A DNA stretch of 54,683 bases from an uncultured Erysipelotrichaceae bacterium (GTDB taxonomy: Bacteria > Bacillota_I > Bacilli_A > Erysipelotrichales > Erysipelotrichaceae): assembly GCA_944325255.1 (NCBI GenBank), contig CALUZH010000030.1:1-54683 (forward strand), read 5' to 3'. The translations under genes and the position numbers were made by a program. This document shows positions 7,416 to 16,711 of this stretch, piece by piece. The first letter of the stretch is position 1; each line of letters begins with the position of its first letter. The notes below the pieces were generated by a model. The model saw only the letters and a program-made list of their open reading frames with translations, did not search any database and was not told the origin of the DNA.

Positions 7416-8160
7416 CTCGATAATAAATGTATCTTAAAGCCGATGTAACCATCTCCGGGATAAATTCATCAACTTCCGCAATATAAGGGACAACATAGTG
7501 GCCCAATCCCCCGGCGGCAATCACCCGATAATCTTTTAAATCAAGGGCATTAACCAATTCCTTAAGTAAATATTTAGTTGCCCCAATAGTGCCGTCAATA
7601 ACTCCGACATTCATTGAAGCGACCGTGGTATTGGCCAAGACATCAGCTTGTTTATATAGCCGAAAAGGCGGTAATTTAGCGGCATTTTCAAAAAGTGAAT
7701 TAACTTGTAAACGTAAGCCAGGACCGATGATGCAATAACGAAATACGCCTTCCTTATCGACATAACAAATGACATTGGCCGTACCGAAGGATAAAATAAT
7801 CGTCGCTTTATGGGTTAAATGATAGCCATATTCGGCCATGGCAATTAAGTCGCTGCCGACTTCTTCCGGAGAGGCAGTCGCAATTTTAATAGCGGCATAA
7901 TCTTCTACCATTAAGGGTTCAATGTTAAATACTTTTTTTATCGCTAAGACAATAAGCGGTTTAATGCGGGGAACCACACAGGAAACCATGGCGGCCTCAA
8001 TTTCTTTATCAAGCTTTTTTTCATCGGCAAAATCTTTCATGACCGCTTCATAATCACCATGATTGGTATCATAACTTTTTGATGTCAATTCCCTGTCACC
8101 ATCAAAGGCGGCCAATTTGATATTGGTATTACCGACATCGACTGTCAACAATAAGGCCAT
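7399..8160 (-). CDS. coaX: Type III pantothenate kinase
   Basis: 253 aa; phosphorylates pantothenate as the first step of coenzyme A synthesis. It belongs to the ASKHA fold: DVGNTNIKLA at the N-terminus is the phosphate-1 motif, GPGLRLQVNSLFENAAKLP is the CoaX signature, and DGTIGATKYL and AAGGLG follow. It starts on the base next to the metK stop codon and overlaps maf, so it lies under the metK SAM riboswitch. Confidence 0.93.
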   Translation of the reverse strand: MALLLTVDVGNTNIKLAAFDGDRELTSKSYDTNHGDYEAVMKDFADEKKLDKEIEAAMVSCVVPRIKPLIVLAIKKVFNIEPLMVEDYAAIKIATASPEEVGSDLIAMAEYGYHLTHKATIILSFGTANVICYVDKEGVFRYCIIGPGLRLQVNSLFENAAKLPPFRLYKQADVLANTTVASMNVGVIDGTIGATKYLLKELVNALDLKDYRVIAAGGLGHYVVPYIAEVDEFIPEMVTSALRYIYYRGEKNA

Positions 8161-9309
8161 CTACTTTAAATACTCCTTTAATTTGTCAACCTTATCCAAA
8201 CGTTCAAAAGGAACATTCAATTCCTCCCGTCCCATATGACCATAGCTGGCCAAATTAAGATAAATAGGTCTTAAAAGATCCAATTCACTGATAAGATTTT
8301 TGACCCGCATATCAAAATTTTTATTTACCGCTGCATAAATATTTTCTAAGCTTGTATGATTAGTGCCATAGGTATCAATAAATACCGATACCGGTTCAGG
8401 AATACCGATGGCATAAGAGATTTGAATCAAGGCCCGATCACACAATCCGGAAGCAACCAAATTCTTGGCAACATAGCGGGCATAATAAGCCGCACTGCGG
8501 TCAACTTTACTCGGATCCTTGCCGGAAAAGGCTCCGCCGCCATGAGGGGCATAGCCACCATAAGTATCAACGATAATCTTACGGCCGGTTAAGCCGACAT
8601 CGCCAAGCGGACCGCCGATCACAAAACGACCGGTAGGATTAATCAAAAAACGGGTATCTTCATCAATCAATGCCGGATCAATAACTTGATCAATAACTTC
8701 TTTTCGCAAATCACGGCGTACCGTTTCGATATCGACATCAGCCAGATGTTGATTCGATACAACGATGGTATCAATCCTTTTGATTTTAGAATCGCTGTAT
8801 TCCACACTTACCTGAGCCTTGCCATCCGGACCAAGATAGGGCAAGATTCCCTTTTTTCGTACTTCATCCTGCCTTTTTACCAGACTTTGGGCCAGCTCAA
8901 AAGATAAAGGCATATAATTAGCGGTTTCATTGCAGGCATAGCCAAACATCATGCCCTGATCTCCGGCCCCAATTTCTTCATTATCCAGACAAACCCCTTG
9001 GTTAATATCACCCGATTGGCGGACAATGCGCACTTCCACATCAATTTTGTCATATTCAAAGCCCCATTCAGGACGCGTATAACCGATATCCTTAATTGTT
9101 TGACGGGCTATTTTTTCAATATCGACATTCGCATCGGCACTGATTTCGCCCGTTACAATCAAAACATTTTTGGAAGCTACTGTCTCACAAGCCACGTGGG
9201 CATGAGGATCTTGAGCAATAATGGCATCTAATACGGCATCGGATACCTGGTCGCAAATCTTATCAGGATGCCCCTTGGTAACCGCTTCAGAAGTAAAAAT
9301 AGTTCGCAT
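8161..9309 (-). CDS. metK: S-adenosylmethionine synthetase
   Basis: 382 aa; makes SAM from methionine and ATP. Signature regions are TSEAVTKGHPDKICDQVSD at the N-terminus, GAGDQGMMFGYA, the Pro/Gly loop FVIGGPLGDVGLTGRK and the P-loop GGGAFSGKDPSKVDRS. I use the ATG at 9309 because TGGAGGA lies just before it; five extra in-frame codons upstream overlap that ribosome site. It is the first gene of metK-coaX-maf and is preceded by an S-box leader. Confidence 0.97.
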   Translation of the reverse strand: MRTIFTSEAVTKGHPDKICDQVSDAVLDAIIAQDPHAHVACETVASKNVLIVTGEISADANVDIEKIARQTIKDIGYTRPEWGFEYDKIDVEVRIVRQSGDINQGVCLDNEEIGAGDQGMMFGYACNETANYMPLSFELAQSLVKRQDEVRKKGILPYLGPDGKAQVSVEYSDSKIKRIDTIVVSNQHLADVDIETVRRDLRKEVIDQVIDPALIDEDTRFLINPTGRFVIGGPLGDVGLTGRKIIVDTYGGYAPHGGGAFSGKDPSKVDRSAAYYARYVAKNLVASGLCDRALIQISYAIGIPEPVSVFIDTYGTNHTSLENIYAAVNKNFDMRVKNLISELDLLRPIYLNLASYGHMGREELNVPFERLDKVDKLKEYLK

Positions 9310-9320
9310 AAAATGTTCCT

Positions 9321-9467
9321 CCAAAAATAAAACCTCTTCATAAAGAAGAGGAAGTCAATAATTAATTAAAATTCCTCATCTTTCAGACTGCTCTGTAGGA
9401 TTTAGCACCTTGATATCAGGTTGCCGGGCTTCTTCGGGCCTATTCCCTCCGCCACTCTTGATAAGGT
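9321..9467 (-). promoter_or_regulatory. SAM-I (S-box) riboswitch with terminator, upstream of metK
   Basis: Reading the minus strand from 9467 gives the S-box core: CTTATCAAGAG, GGCGGAGGGA, GGCCCGAAGAAGCCCGGCAACC, then AAGGTGCTAAATCC and GAAAGATGAGG. A CCTCTTC / GAAGAGG stem with a T-rich tail (9321-9351) is the terminator. High SAM should stop transcription of metK and hence of coaX and maf. The aptamer starts only 16 nt from the dus stop codon. Confidence 0.96.
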
Positions 9468-9482
9468 TTTAAGCTTAAATAA

Positions 9483-10484
9483 TTATAAGCCAAGTCCCTT
9501 TTCTTGACAATAATAATTATCTAAAAACAGGGCATATTCATTTAATAATAGCTTTAAATCTTCACGATTTTGAATTCTATTCAACAATCCGCGATATCGG
9601 GCACTGCAATATAAACCATTTAAATAATGGGGAGCTAAGCCCCGCATTTGACGAGCGGCCGTATCTTCACCATATAAGTCTATCAACTTATCAAAATGTT
9701 TAAGGCAAACATCAAAACGTTCCCGATAAGTAACAAGATAATGCTTTTGCCCTTTGAGATAATTATTAATCTCTTTAAGCAAGAAGGGATTGCCGATAAG
9801 ACCGCGGCCAATCATTATGGCATCAACCTTACTGAAGGCCATTTTTTCTTTAAAGTCTTCCACAGTTTTGATATCGCCATTGCCGACAACCGGAATCTTT
9901 AAGGCAGCTTTAATATCTTTAATCTTTGACCAATCAGCCTTGCCTTCATACATTTGCGATCTGGTACGGCCATGGACTGCCAACATCGATATGCCGCATG
10001 CTTCAAGTTTACGGGCAAAACCGACATAATCAAAAGGCTCATTAGTAAAACCGACCCGCATTTTGACACTTACCGGTTTTTTGACCGCCTTGACTATTTC
10101 TTCGACAATTTTAAAAGCCAATTCCGGCTTCAACAAAAGTGCACTGCCGGCTCCGGTCTTAATAACCTTTTTCACGGGACATCCCATATTGATATCGATA
10201 ATATCGCAATTAGTAAAGCGGTCGACATATTTAGCAGCTGCTACCATCTTGCTAAGATCACTGCCGAAAAGCTGTAAAGCTAAGGGATGAAAAGAATCAT
10301 CAATATCGGCCATCTTTAAAGTCTTGGCATTACGATAAAAAAGCGCCTGGTCAGAAATCATTTCCGTATATACCAGCCCTGCCCCATTATTAAAGGCCAA
10401 TTCCCGAAAAGCTGCATTGCTGACCCCGGCCATTGGCGCAACCACGGTCGGACTGTCAATAAGCAGATCTTTGATTTTCCACAT
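9483..10484 (-). CDS. dus: tRNA-dihydrouridine synthase, DusB type
   Basis: FMN-dependent reductase of tRNA uridines, 333 aa. Seen: TIM-barrel start PTVVAPMAGVSN, the catalytic Cys in INMGCPVKKV, VSVKMRVGF, AVHGRTRSQMYEG, GNGDI and MIGRGLIGNPF. The start is the ATG at 10484 (MWKIKDL); upstream in-frame codons lie inside hslO. It overlaps hslO by 29 nt and closes the ychF-to-dus operon. Confidence 0.93.
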   Translation of the reverse strand: MWKIKDLLIDSPTVVAPMAGVSNAAFRELAFNNGAGLVYTEMISDQALFYRNAKTLKMADIDDSFHPLALQLFGSDLSKMVAAAKYVDRFTNCDIIDINMGCPVKKVIKTGAGSALLLKPELAFKIVEEIVKAVKKPVSVKMRVGFTNEPFDYVGFARKLEACGISMLAVHGRTRSQMYEGKADWSKIKDIKAALKIPVVGNGDIKTVEDFKEKMAFSKVDAIMIGRGLIGNPFLLKEINNYLKGQKHYLVTYRERFDVCLKHFDKLIDLYGEDTAARQMRGLAPHYLNGLYCSARYRGLLNRIQNREDLKLLLNEYALFLDNYYCQEKGLGL

Positions 10485-11340
10485 CTTTAATCCAAGCTTC
10501 CACTTCTGCTTTTTTAAAACGATAGAGCTTATTGCAGAATTCACACTTTACTTCAATATCATCTTTGGCCAAATCTTTTAAATCATCAAGGGGCAAAGTG
10601 AAAAGTCCGCGAATAAAGCGTTCCCGATTACAATCGCAAACATAATCACAGCTTGCTGTTTCTAAAATCTCAGCTTGGGGGAAATAGCTTTCTAAGATCT
10701 CCTCCAGGCTCAAGCCCTCATTAAGCAAAGATGATATCGGTCTTAATCTTTTTTGGACATCTTCAAGATAAGCAATATCTTCTTCATCATGACCCGGCAT
10801 CAATTGGGCAATCATCGCTCCGGCAGCCTTGCAAGAATAATCTACATCCACCAAGACGCCCACCGATACAAGTGAAGGAATTTGCTCGGAAAGAGCGAAG
10901 TAATAGGCAAAATCTTCGCCGATTTCCCCGCTTTGCAAGGCGACTTGACCAGTAAATCGATCCTTGAGTCTTAAGTCTTTGGTCACCTTAAGATAACCAT
11001 CATTTCCTACCGCTTTACCAACTGCCAATTTGCCATTATCGTTATATTTCATATAAAGCTTATTGTCGCCCACAAAACCCTTGATATGACCGTTACTTTG
11101 AGCGGTAACCAAGATTGTACCGATTGGCCCGTTACCATTGATTGTCGTTGTGACACTTTCTTCTTCGCCCTTTAAATTAGAAGCCATAATGGCATTTACG
11201 GCCATCACCCGGCCCAAGGCTGCCAAAGAAGTAGGATAGAGATCATGAATAATCCGAGCTTTTTCACAAAGCTCACGGATATTGCATAAGGCAATACCGA
11301 TCTTGCCGCTGGGGCTTATGGCCTTTAAAATTTCATTCAT
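10456..11340 (-). CDS. hslO: Redox-regulated chaperone Hsp33
   Basis: 294 aa; holdase activated by oxidative unfolding. The C-terminal zinc site is intact: CDCNRE (CxC) followed by CEFC (CxxC). The N-terminal core includes NGNGPIG and SGEIGEDFAYYF. The ribosome site AGGAGA precedes the ATG. It lies between ftsH and dus, with a hairpin in the ftsH-hslO gap that may lower its expression. Confidence 0.95.
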   Translation of the reverse strand: MNEILKAISPSGKIGIALCNIRELCEKARIIHDLYPTSLAALGRVMAVNAIMASNLKGEEESVTTTINGNGPIGTILVTAQSNGHIKGFVGDNKLYMKYNDNGKLAVGKAVGNDGYLKVTKDLRLKDRFTGQVALQSGEIGEDFAYYFALSEQIPSLVSVGVLVDVDYSCKAAGAMIAQLMPGHDEEDIAYLEDVQKRLRPISSLLNEGLSLEEILESYFPQAEILETASCDYVCDCNRERFIRGLFTLPLDDLKDLAKDDIEVKCEFCNKLYRFKKAEVEAWIKDVENQRSAY

Positions 11341-11360
11341 ATAATTCTCCTATCATAATA

Positions 11361-11384
11361 AAGGCCGAAGCATTATTCGGCCTT
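11361..11384 (-). terminator. Hairpin (attenuator or weak terminator) between ftsH and hslO
   Basis: Perfect 9-bp stem AAGGCCGAA / TTCGGCCTT whose 5' arm includes the last codons and stop of ftsH. The following tail is TATTAT, not a full T-run, so partial termination or mRNA stabilisation is more likely than a full stop. Confidence 0.55.
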
Positions 11385-13298
11385 ATTTTCAGAACTTTGC
11401 GGATTGATATCGATGACCACTTCCGCGTCTTCTTTGCGCATCAATTTATCATCCTTGACTACAAGCTTGCCATCTAGGACATCTTGAATCTCTTCGGCCG
11501 TCAATGTTTCATTGGCCATCAAGGCATTGGCAATCTTAATCAAATCATCCTTATGGGCATTGATAATCTCGGTAGCGAAGTTATGGCAATGATCAATAAT
11601 CTTGCGGACTTCAATATCAATTTCATATGCTACTTGACTGGAAGCATTGCTTGGCGAATTATAATCGCGGCCCAAAAATACCGAGTGGGTACCGCTGTCA
11701 TATTGCACCGGACCAAGTTCCGACATACCATAGGTCGTAACCATATCCTTGGCAATTCTTGTTGCCTGTTGGATATCACCCGAAGCTCCGGTCGTAATAT
11801 CATCAAAGAAGATTTCTTCAGCACAACGACCACCCATATAAGAGGTAATGGTATCCATTAATTCTTTGCGGGTATTTAAGATTCTTTCTTTGCGCGGGGT
11901 AATTAAGTTATAACCGCCGGCATTACCGCGAGGAATAATAGTAACTTTTTGCACAACGGCGCCATCCGGCAAATTCAAACCGACAATGGCATGACCAGCT
12001 TCATGATAAGCCACCAATTTTTTAGTCTTATCATCATAAGTCCGGGATTTTTTAGCCGGGCCCATCAAAACCCTGTCGATGGCTTCATCAATCTGTTCGA
12101 CACTGATAACTTCTTTATTTTGGCGAACTGTTAAAATAGCCGCTTCGTTTAAAACGTTTTCCAAGTCCGCACCCGAGAATCCCGGTGTCCGACGAGCTAA
12201 GGCTTCAAGGTCGACATCATCAGCGATCTTCTTATTGCGGGCATGAACTTTCAAAATAGCTTCCCGGCCCTTAAGATCCGGTAAGGATACGGTAATTTGT
12301 CGGTCAAAACGTCCCGGTCTGAGCAAAGCCGGATCCAAGACATCCGGACGGTTAGTGGCGGCAATAACGACAATGCCGGAATTATCGGACATACCGTCCA
12401 TCTCGACCAGCAATTGGTTTAAGGTTTGTTCCCTTTCATCATGGCCACCACCCATACCGGCGCCTCTTTGGCGACCGACTGCATCGATTTCATCAATGAA
12501 AATCATACATGGGGCCGTACTTTTAGCCGTCTTAAACATATCTCTTACACGGCTGGCACCGACACCGACAAACATTTCTACAAAGTCCGAACCGGAAATT
12601 GAATAAAAAGGCACATTAGCTTCACCGGCTACAGCCTTAGCCAAAAGAGTCTTACCGGTTCCCGGAGGACCGACTAAAAGAATTCCTTTAGGAATACGGG
12701 CGCCCATCTTGGCAAATTTACGTGGCGTTTTTAAATAGTCGATTATTTCCGCCATTTCTTCTTTCTCTTCTTCGCAACCGGCGACATCGCCAAAACGCAC
12801 TTTGATATCGCTCTCTAAACGGGCCTTAGACTTGGAGAAATCAAAAGCCTGTTTATTGGCACTGCCGCCGCCCATCCGATTGAGCATGAAAAAGGCAAAT
12901 GCGACAAAAATAATTAATGGCAAAGAACTGCCGATAAGATCAATCCAAATATTGGATTGATTGGCATCAACGATACTGACATTGTCGACACTTTCTAAAG
13001 AAGTTAAAAGTTCATCAACCTCATTTTCGGTATTCGGCAAGACCGTTACAAACTCATAGCTTGTTCCCTGCGCATCGGTATAAATACCGCTGACCGTTAA
13101 AGTATTGTAGTCAACGGCCACACTGGCAGCATCAATACGGTCTTCTTCAACGGCCGTTTGAAATTCACTATAACCCAAGCTAACCGTTCGGGTAGCCATC
13201 GGATTAGAAAAAAACATGGAAATGATGAATACCAGTACAATGATATATGGAATACTGTATATTAATCGATTTCGATTGTTGTTATTGGGATTTTGCAT
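11373..13298 (-). CDS. ftsH: ATP-dependent zinc metalloprotease FtsH
   Basis: 641 aa, membrane-anchored AAA+ protease. Two N-terminal helices (about residues 13-30 and 118-138) flank an external domain. The AAA module has GPPGTGKT (Walker A), [11 protein letters not shown] (Walker B) and the second region of homology with [18 protein letters not shown]. The protease zinc site is HEAGH. The C-terminal tail is acidic. It follows hpt by 15 nt. Confidence 0.97.
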   Translation of the reverse strand: MQNPNNNNRNRLIYSIPYIIVLVFIISMFFSNPMATRTVSLGYSEFQTAVEEDRIDAASVAVDYNTLTVSGIYTDAQGTSYEFVTVLPNTENEVDELLTSLESVDNVSIVDANQSNIWIDLIGSSLPLIIFVAFAFFMLNRMGGGSANKQAFDFSKSKARLESDIKVRFGDVAGCEEEKEEMAEIIDYLKTPRKFAKMGARIPKGILLVGPPGTGKTLLAKAVAGEANVPFYSISGSDFVEMFVGVGASRVRDMFKTAKSTAPCMIFIDEIDAVGRQRGAGMGGGHDEREQTLNQLLVEMDGMSDNSGIVVIAATNRPDVLDPALLRPGRFDRQITVSLPDLKGREAILKVHARNKKIADDVDLEALARRTPGFSGADLENVLNEAAILTVRQNKEVISVEQIDEAIDRVLMGPAKKSRTYDDKTKKLVAYHEAGHAIVGLNLPDGAVVQKVTIIPRGNAGGYNLITPRKERILNTRKELMDTITSYMGGRCAEEIFFDDITTGASGDIQQATRIAKDMVTTYGMSELGPVQYDSGTHSVFLGRDYNSPSNASSQVAYEIDIEVRKIIDHCHNFATEIINAHKDDLIKIANALMANETLTAEEIQDVLDGKLVVKDDKLMRKEDAEVVIDINPQSSENKAE

Positions 13299-13313
13299 GC
13301 TGGTTAATCTCCT

Positions 13314-13844
13314 TTAGTAACATTCATCTTTTAATACGCCGATATAAGGCAAATTACGATATTTTTGATTAAAATCCAAACCAAAGCCGACCACAAAGGC
13401 ATCCGGTACTTCAAAGCCGACATAATCAGCCTTGATATCGCATACCCTTCTATCCGGCTTATCCAAAAGCGATATAATCTTAACGTCGCGAGCCCCTTTT
13501 TGATATAAAAGATCGCGAACTTTTTTGAGGGTTCTTCCGGTATCGATAATATCTTCAACCAAAATGATATCATCGCCAAGAACCGAAGAATCCAAGTCTT
13601 TTATTATTTGTACATCACCGCAAGACTCCGTTCCGACATAACTTTTGACATCCATGAAATCAATTTCAATATTAAGTGTTATGCGCTTCATCAATTCCGC
13701 CATAAAAGGAACCGAGCCCTTTAATAAACCGACCAAAACCGGTTGACGGCCGACGTAATCATGATTTATGGCATCAGCCAGATCCCGACAACGACGAGCA
13801 ATCTCCTCTTCACTTATCAATATGAATTTGATATCCGAATGCAT
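13314..13844 (-). CDS. hpt: Hypoxanthine phosphoribosyltransferase
   Basis: 176 aa; salvages hypoxanthine and guanine with PRPP. The PRPP loop is ILVEDIIDTGRTL, with LLKGSVPFMAEL upstream and LLDKPDRR downstream. I use the ATG at 13844, preceded by GAGGGGG; an in-frame TTG at 13859 overlaps tilS. The tilS-hpt-ftsH order is the usual Bacillota one. Confidence 0.95.
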   Translation of the reverse strand: MHSDIKFILISEEEIARRCRDLADAINHDYVGRQPVLVGLLKGSVPFMAELMKRITLNIEIDFMDVKSYVGTESCGDVQIIKDLDSSVLGDDIILVEDIIDTGRTLKKVRDLLYQKGARDVKIISLLDKPDRRVCDIKADYVGFEVPDAFVVGFGLDFNQKYRNLPYIGVLKDECY

Positions 13845-13855
13845 ACAAAGCCCCC

Positions 13856-15046
13856 TCAATGTACCAATTCTACCACAAAAAAACGTGGTGTAGTAGTATA
13901 ATGATTAACATTTGCCCCAAGACCCGGTACCAAGATAATCTCACCCTTGGCATTGAGGACAATCGGCCACAAATGTCGATATTTTAAAGGAATTTTTTGA
14001 TCAATAAAAAAGCGGGAAACCTTCTTATGTCCATAAGGCATAAGGATACTATCACCCTCTTTAAAGGATCGAACCGTCAGGGGCCAATCATCCTTTAAAA
14101 GCTTAAGGCCCTGTAACTTATTACCCTTAGCACTAAAAGCATAATAGGGCTTTTTAATTTCTTTCCAGGCTTCATAAGTATCAATGTAAGGTTTTGGCAA
14201 ATCATAAACCATAATATAACCATAACTCTTAGCCAATATTTTATTTTTAATCGGAATTTCCATATTTTTAGAACTTTCCAAAGTCTTTAATAAATCCTTC
14301 AAAAAAGCCTTGCCTAAATTCGGATAAAGCCACCTGCGCAAGATATCTTCCGCTTGGGGATAAGTTATAAATTCTTCATATAAAAGCGTTTTTCGATCCT
14401 TTAAAAAAACTTCCAAAGCTTTTTCGCTTGCTTCTTTTTGATGATTTAAATAAGCAATCTCAGCTAAGATCTTTTGTCTTTTTTCTTGATCATAAAAGGC
14501 TATTTCCCGATGGCGGATTTGATTGCGGCGATAGTGATCTTCAAAATTAGTTTCATCAATGCCATATGGGATCCCTTCCTTTTTTAAGTAAGCCATTAAT
14601 AGAGCTTTACTATAATTTAAAAAAGGCCGATATACTTCCATACCATAGATAATATTATGTTCTTGGATACCATAATATTGAGGGATGATATTTTTCTCCT
14701 TTTGCATGATAAAAGTTTCCAAAACATCATCTTCCTGATGGGCTAAGTAAAGCTTTTGACAATTATAAAGACGATAGATTTCGGCAAAAAATCGATAACG
14801 TAAATCGCGGGCCCACTTTTGAAAATTGCCATTAACATTTTGGGGATCAGCCCAATATATTTCTAAAATCAAGCCCTGTTTTTGACAATAATCATTCAAA
14901 AGTAACATATCCCTTAAAGCGCTTGGCCGTTTATTATAATTGACATGGGCGACTATCGGCTTATAACCCTGCTTGCATAAATAAACCAAAAGGGCCATGG
15001 AATCAGGCCCTCCCGAACAAGCGACTAAGATATTTTCTTTAAACAT
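13856..15046 (-). CDS. tilS: tRNA(Ile)-lysidine synthetase
   Basis: 396 aa; converts C34 of tRNA-Ile(CAU) to lysidine. The N-type ATP pyrophosphatase loop SGGPDSMALL lies at about residues 12-21, followed by AHVNYNKRPSALRD. The C-terminal half shows the TilS substrate-binding part (VRSFKEGDSI, KVSRFFIDQKIP). The ATG at 15046 (MFKENIL) is chosen; the longer frame overlaps ychF. It overlaps ychF by 8 nt. Confidence 0.93.
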   Translation of the reverse strand: MFKENILVACSGGPDSMALLVYLCKQGYKPIVAHVNYNKRPSALRDMLLLNDYCQKQGLILEIYWADPQNVNGNFQKWARDLRYRFFAEIYRLYNCQKLYLAHQEDDVLETFIMQKEKNIIPQYYGIQEHNIIYGMEVYRPFLNYSKALLMAYLKKEGIPYGIDETNFEDHYRRNQIRHREIAFYDQEKRQKILAEIAYLNHQKEASEKALEVFLKDRKTLLYEEFITYPQAEDILRRWLYPNLGKAFLKDLLKTLESSKNMEIPIKNKILAKSYGYIMVYDLPKPYIDTYEAWKEIKKPYYAFSAKGNKLQGLKLLKDDWPLTVRSFKEGDSILMPYGHKKVSRFFIDQKIPLKYRHLWPIVLNAKGEIILVPGLGANVNHYTTTPRFFVVELVH

Positions 15047-16139
15047 GGAAACGGAAATGCATGATGTCACCGTCACTTGGCAAATAATCCTTGCCTTCTA
15101 AACGAAGCTTGCCGGCTTCTTTAAGTTTAACTTCGCTTTGATAAGTCATCATGTCTTCATATGTACATACTTCAGCCCGAATAAAGCCCTTTTCAAAATC
15201 CGTATGGATGACCCCGGCACATTCCGGTGCCGTCATCCCTTCCTTGAAGGTCCAACCTCGGCATTCATCCTTGCCGACCGTAAAAAAGGTCTTGAGTCCC
15301 AAGGTCTTATAAGCTTTTAAAATAAGTTCATCAAGTCCTGATTTAGCTATACCCAAATCATTCAAAAAAGCCGCCTTATCTTCTTTTGATAAATCGGAAA
15401 GTTCTTCTTCAATGCGGGCGGAAATCGCTACAATCTCGGCATTATGGGCTTGAGCATAATTACTTAAAGCTACAAAATGCGGATTGCTTAAAGGATCATT
15501 GATTTCTTCTTCTTTAATATTGGCAATATAAATAACCGGTTTAGCTGTTAAAAATTGAAAACCTTTGACATATTGTTCTTCATCTTTATCAAAAGTCAAA
15601 GCGGTAATCATTTCGCCTTTTTTTAAGGTTTCTAAGATCTTATTCAGGATATTAAGCTCTGTTTTAGCTTCGGCATCATTGGTTTGAGCCTTTTTATAGA
15701 TCTTGCCGATACGGTTTTCACAAGTACTCAAATCGGCCATAATCAATTCCATATTGATAATTTCCACATCATCAAGGGGATCAATACGGTTATAGACATG
15801 GGTTATGTCACTGTCTTCAAAACATCTGACGACATGGCAAATGGCATCGACACCGCGGATATTGGCCAAAAACTTATTGCCCAAACCCTCGCCGTCACTG
15901 GCGCCCTTAACTAAACCGGCAATATCCGTAAATTCAAAAGTCGTATATATCGTTCTTTCCGGCGCAAATAACTTGCTTAAATTGGTCAAACGTTCATCTT
16001 TTACTTCCACAACCCCGACATTCGGTTCAATGGTGGCAAAGGGATAATTTGCTGCTTCCACCTTACTGTTGGTAATGGCATTGAATAAAGTGGATTTACC
16101 GACATTCGGCAAACCGACAATTCCTGCTGTTAAACTCAT
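15039..16139 (-). CDS. ychF: Ribosome-associated GTPase/ATPase YchF (OLA1 family)
   Basis: 366 aa. G1 motif GLPNVGKSTLFN is at the N-terminus, DIAGLVKGA is G3, and the C-terminal TGS-like part includes FFTVGKDECRGWTF and the ending LPSDGDIMHFRFHV. YchF binds ribosomes and hydrolyses ATP and is linked to stress responses. It is the first gene of the operon and has a GAGGTG ribosome site. Confidence 0.96.
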   Translation of the reverse strand: MSLTAGIVGLPNVGKSTLFNAITNSKVEAANYPFATIEPNVGVVEVKDERLTNLSKLFAPERTIYTTFEFTDIAGLVKGASDGEGLGNKFLANIRGVDAICHVVRCFEDSDITHVYNRIDPLDDVEIINMELIMADLSTCENRIGKIYKKAQTNDAEAKTELNILNKILETLKKGEMITALTFDKDEEQYVKGFQFLTAKPVIYIANIKEEEINDPLSNPHFVALSNYAQAHNAEIVAISARIEEELSDLSKEDKAAFLNDLGIAKSGLDELILKAYKTLGLKTFFTVGKDECRGWTFKEGMTAPECAGVIHTDFEKGFIRAEVCTYEDMMTYQSEVKLKEAGKLRLEGKDYLPSDGDIMHFRFHV

Positions 16140-16219
16140 TTCTTACACCTCGCTTTATATTTTATATCAAAAGGCCAAATAATGCTAAAATAATATAGTA
16201 AATATCCAGAGGTTAGCTT

Positions 16220-16711
16220 ATGAAAACTGCAATTATCAATGTTGGCCAGGATATGGCCAAAGAAACTTCCGAATTGGCAATGCATATTTTTATTGATCAT
16301 TTCCAAAACATTATCGGTTTAGACCAGGCCCGATATATGGCTGAACTTTTTCTTTCCGCCAAGGCGATAAATGAAGAATTGGCCATGGGCACAATCTTTA
16401 AATTGATTAGCGTTGACGGCCAAAATGCCGGTTTTACCGAATATAAGATTGACGGCGACCGCATCTTTCTTTCCAAACTCTATGTAGATAAAAATTATCG
16501 GGGTCAGGGCTTAGCCCATGCCCTATTAGAGGAAGTCTTAAACTATGGCAAAAAAGCGAAAAAAAGAGCTGTCTATCTCACCGTCAATAAATATAATGAT
16601 AAGACTATCGAAATTTATAAACATTGGAATTTCCAAGTTATCGATGCGGTAGAAACACCAATCGGCAACGGCTATATTATGGATGACTATATTATGGAGA
16701 AAGCTTTGTGA
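16220..16711 (+). CDS. GNAT-family N-acetyltransferase
   Basis: 163 aa with the acetyl-CoA loop LYVDKNYRGQGLAHALLEE and the later VYLTVNKYNDKTIEIYKHWNF pattern in which N and Y contact the cofactor. The acceptor is unknown. The ribosome site AGAGG is close to the ATG. It overlaps the next gene (a P-type ATPase) through GTGA, so the two are translationally coupled. Confidence 0.85.
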   Translation: MKTAIINVGQDMAKETSELAMHIFIDHFQNIIGLDQARYMAELFLSAKAINEELAMGTIFKLISVDGQNAGFTEYKIDGDRIFLSKLYVDKNYRGQGLAHALLEEVLNYGKKAKKRAVYLTVNKYNDKTIEIYKHWNFQVIDAVETPIGNGYIMDDYIMEKAL

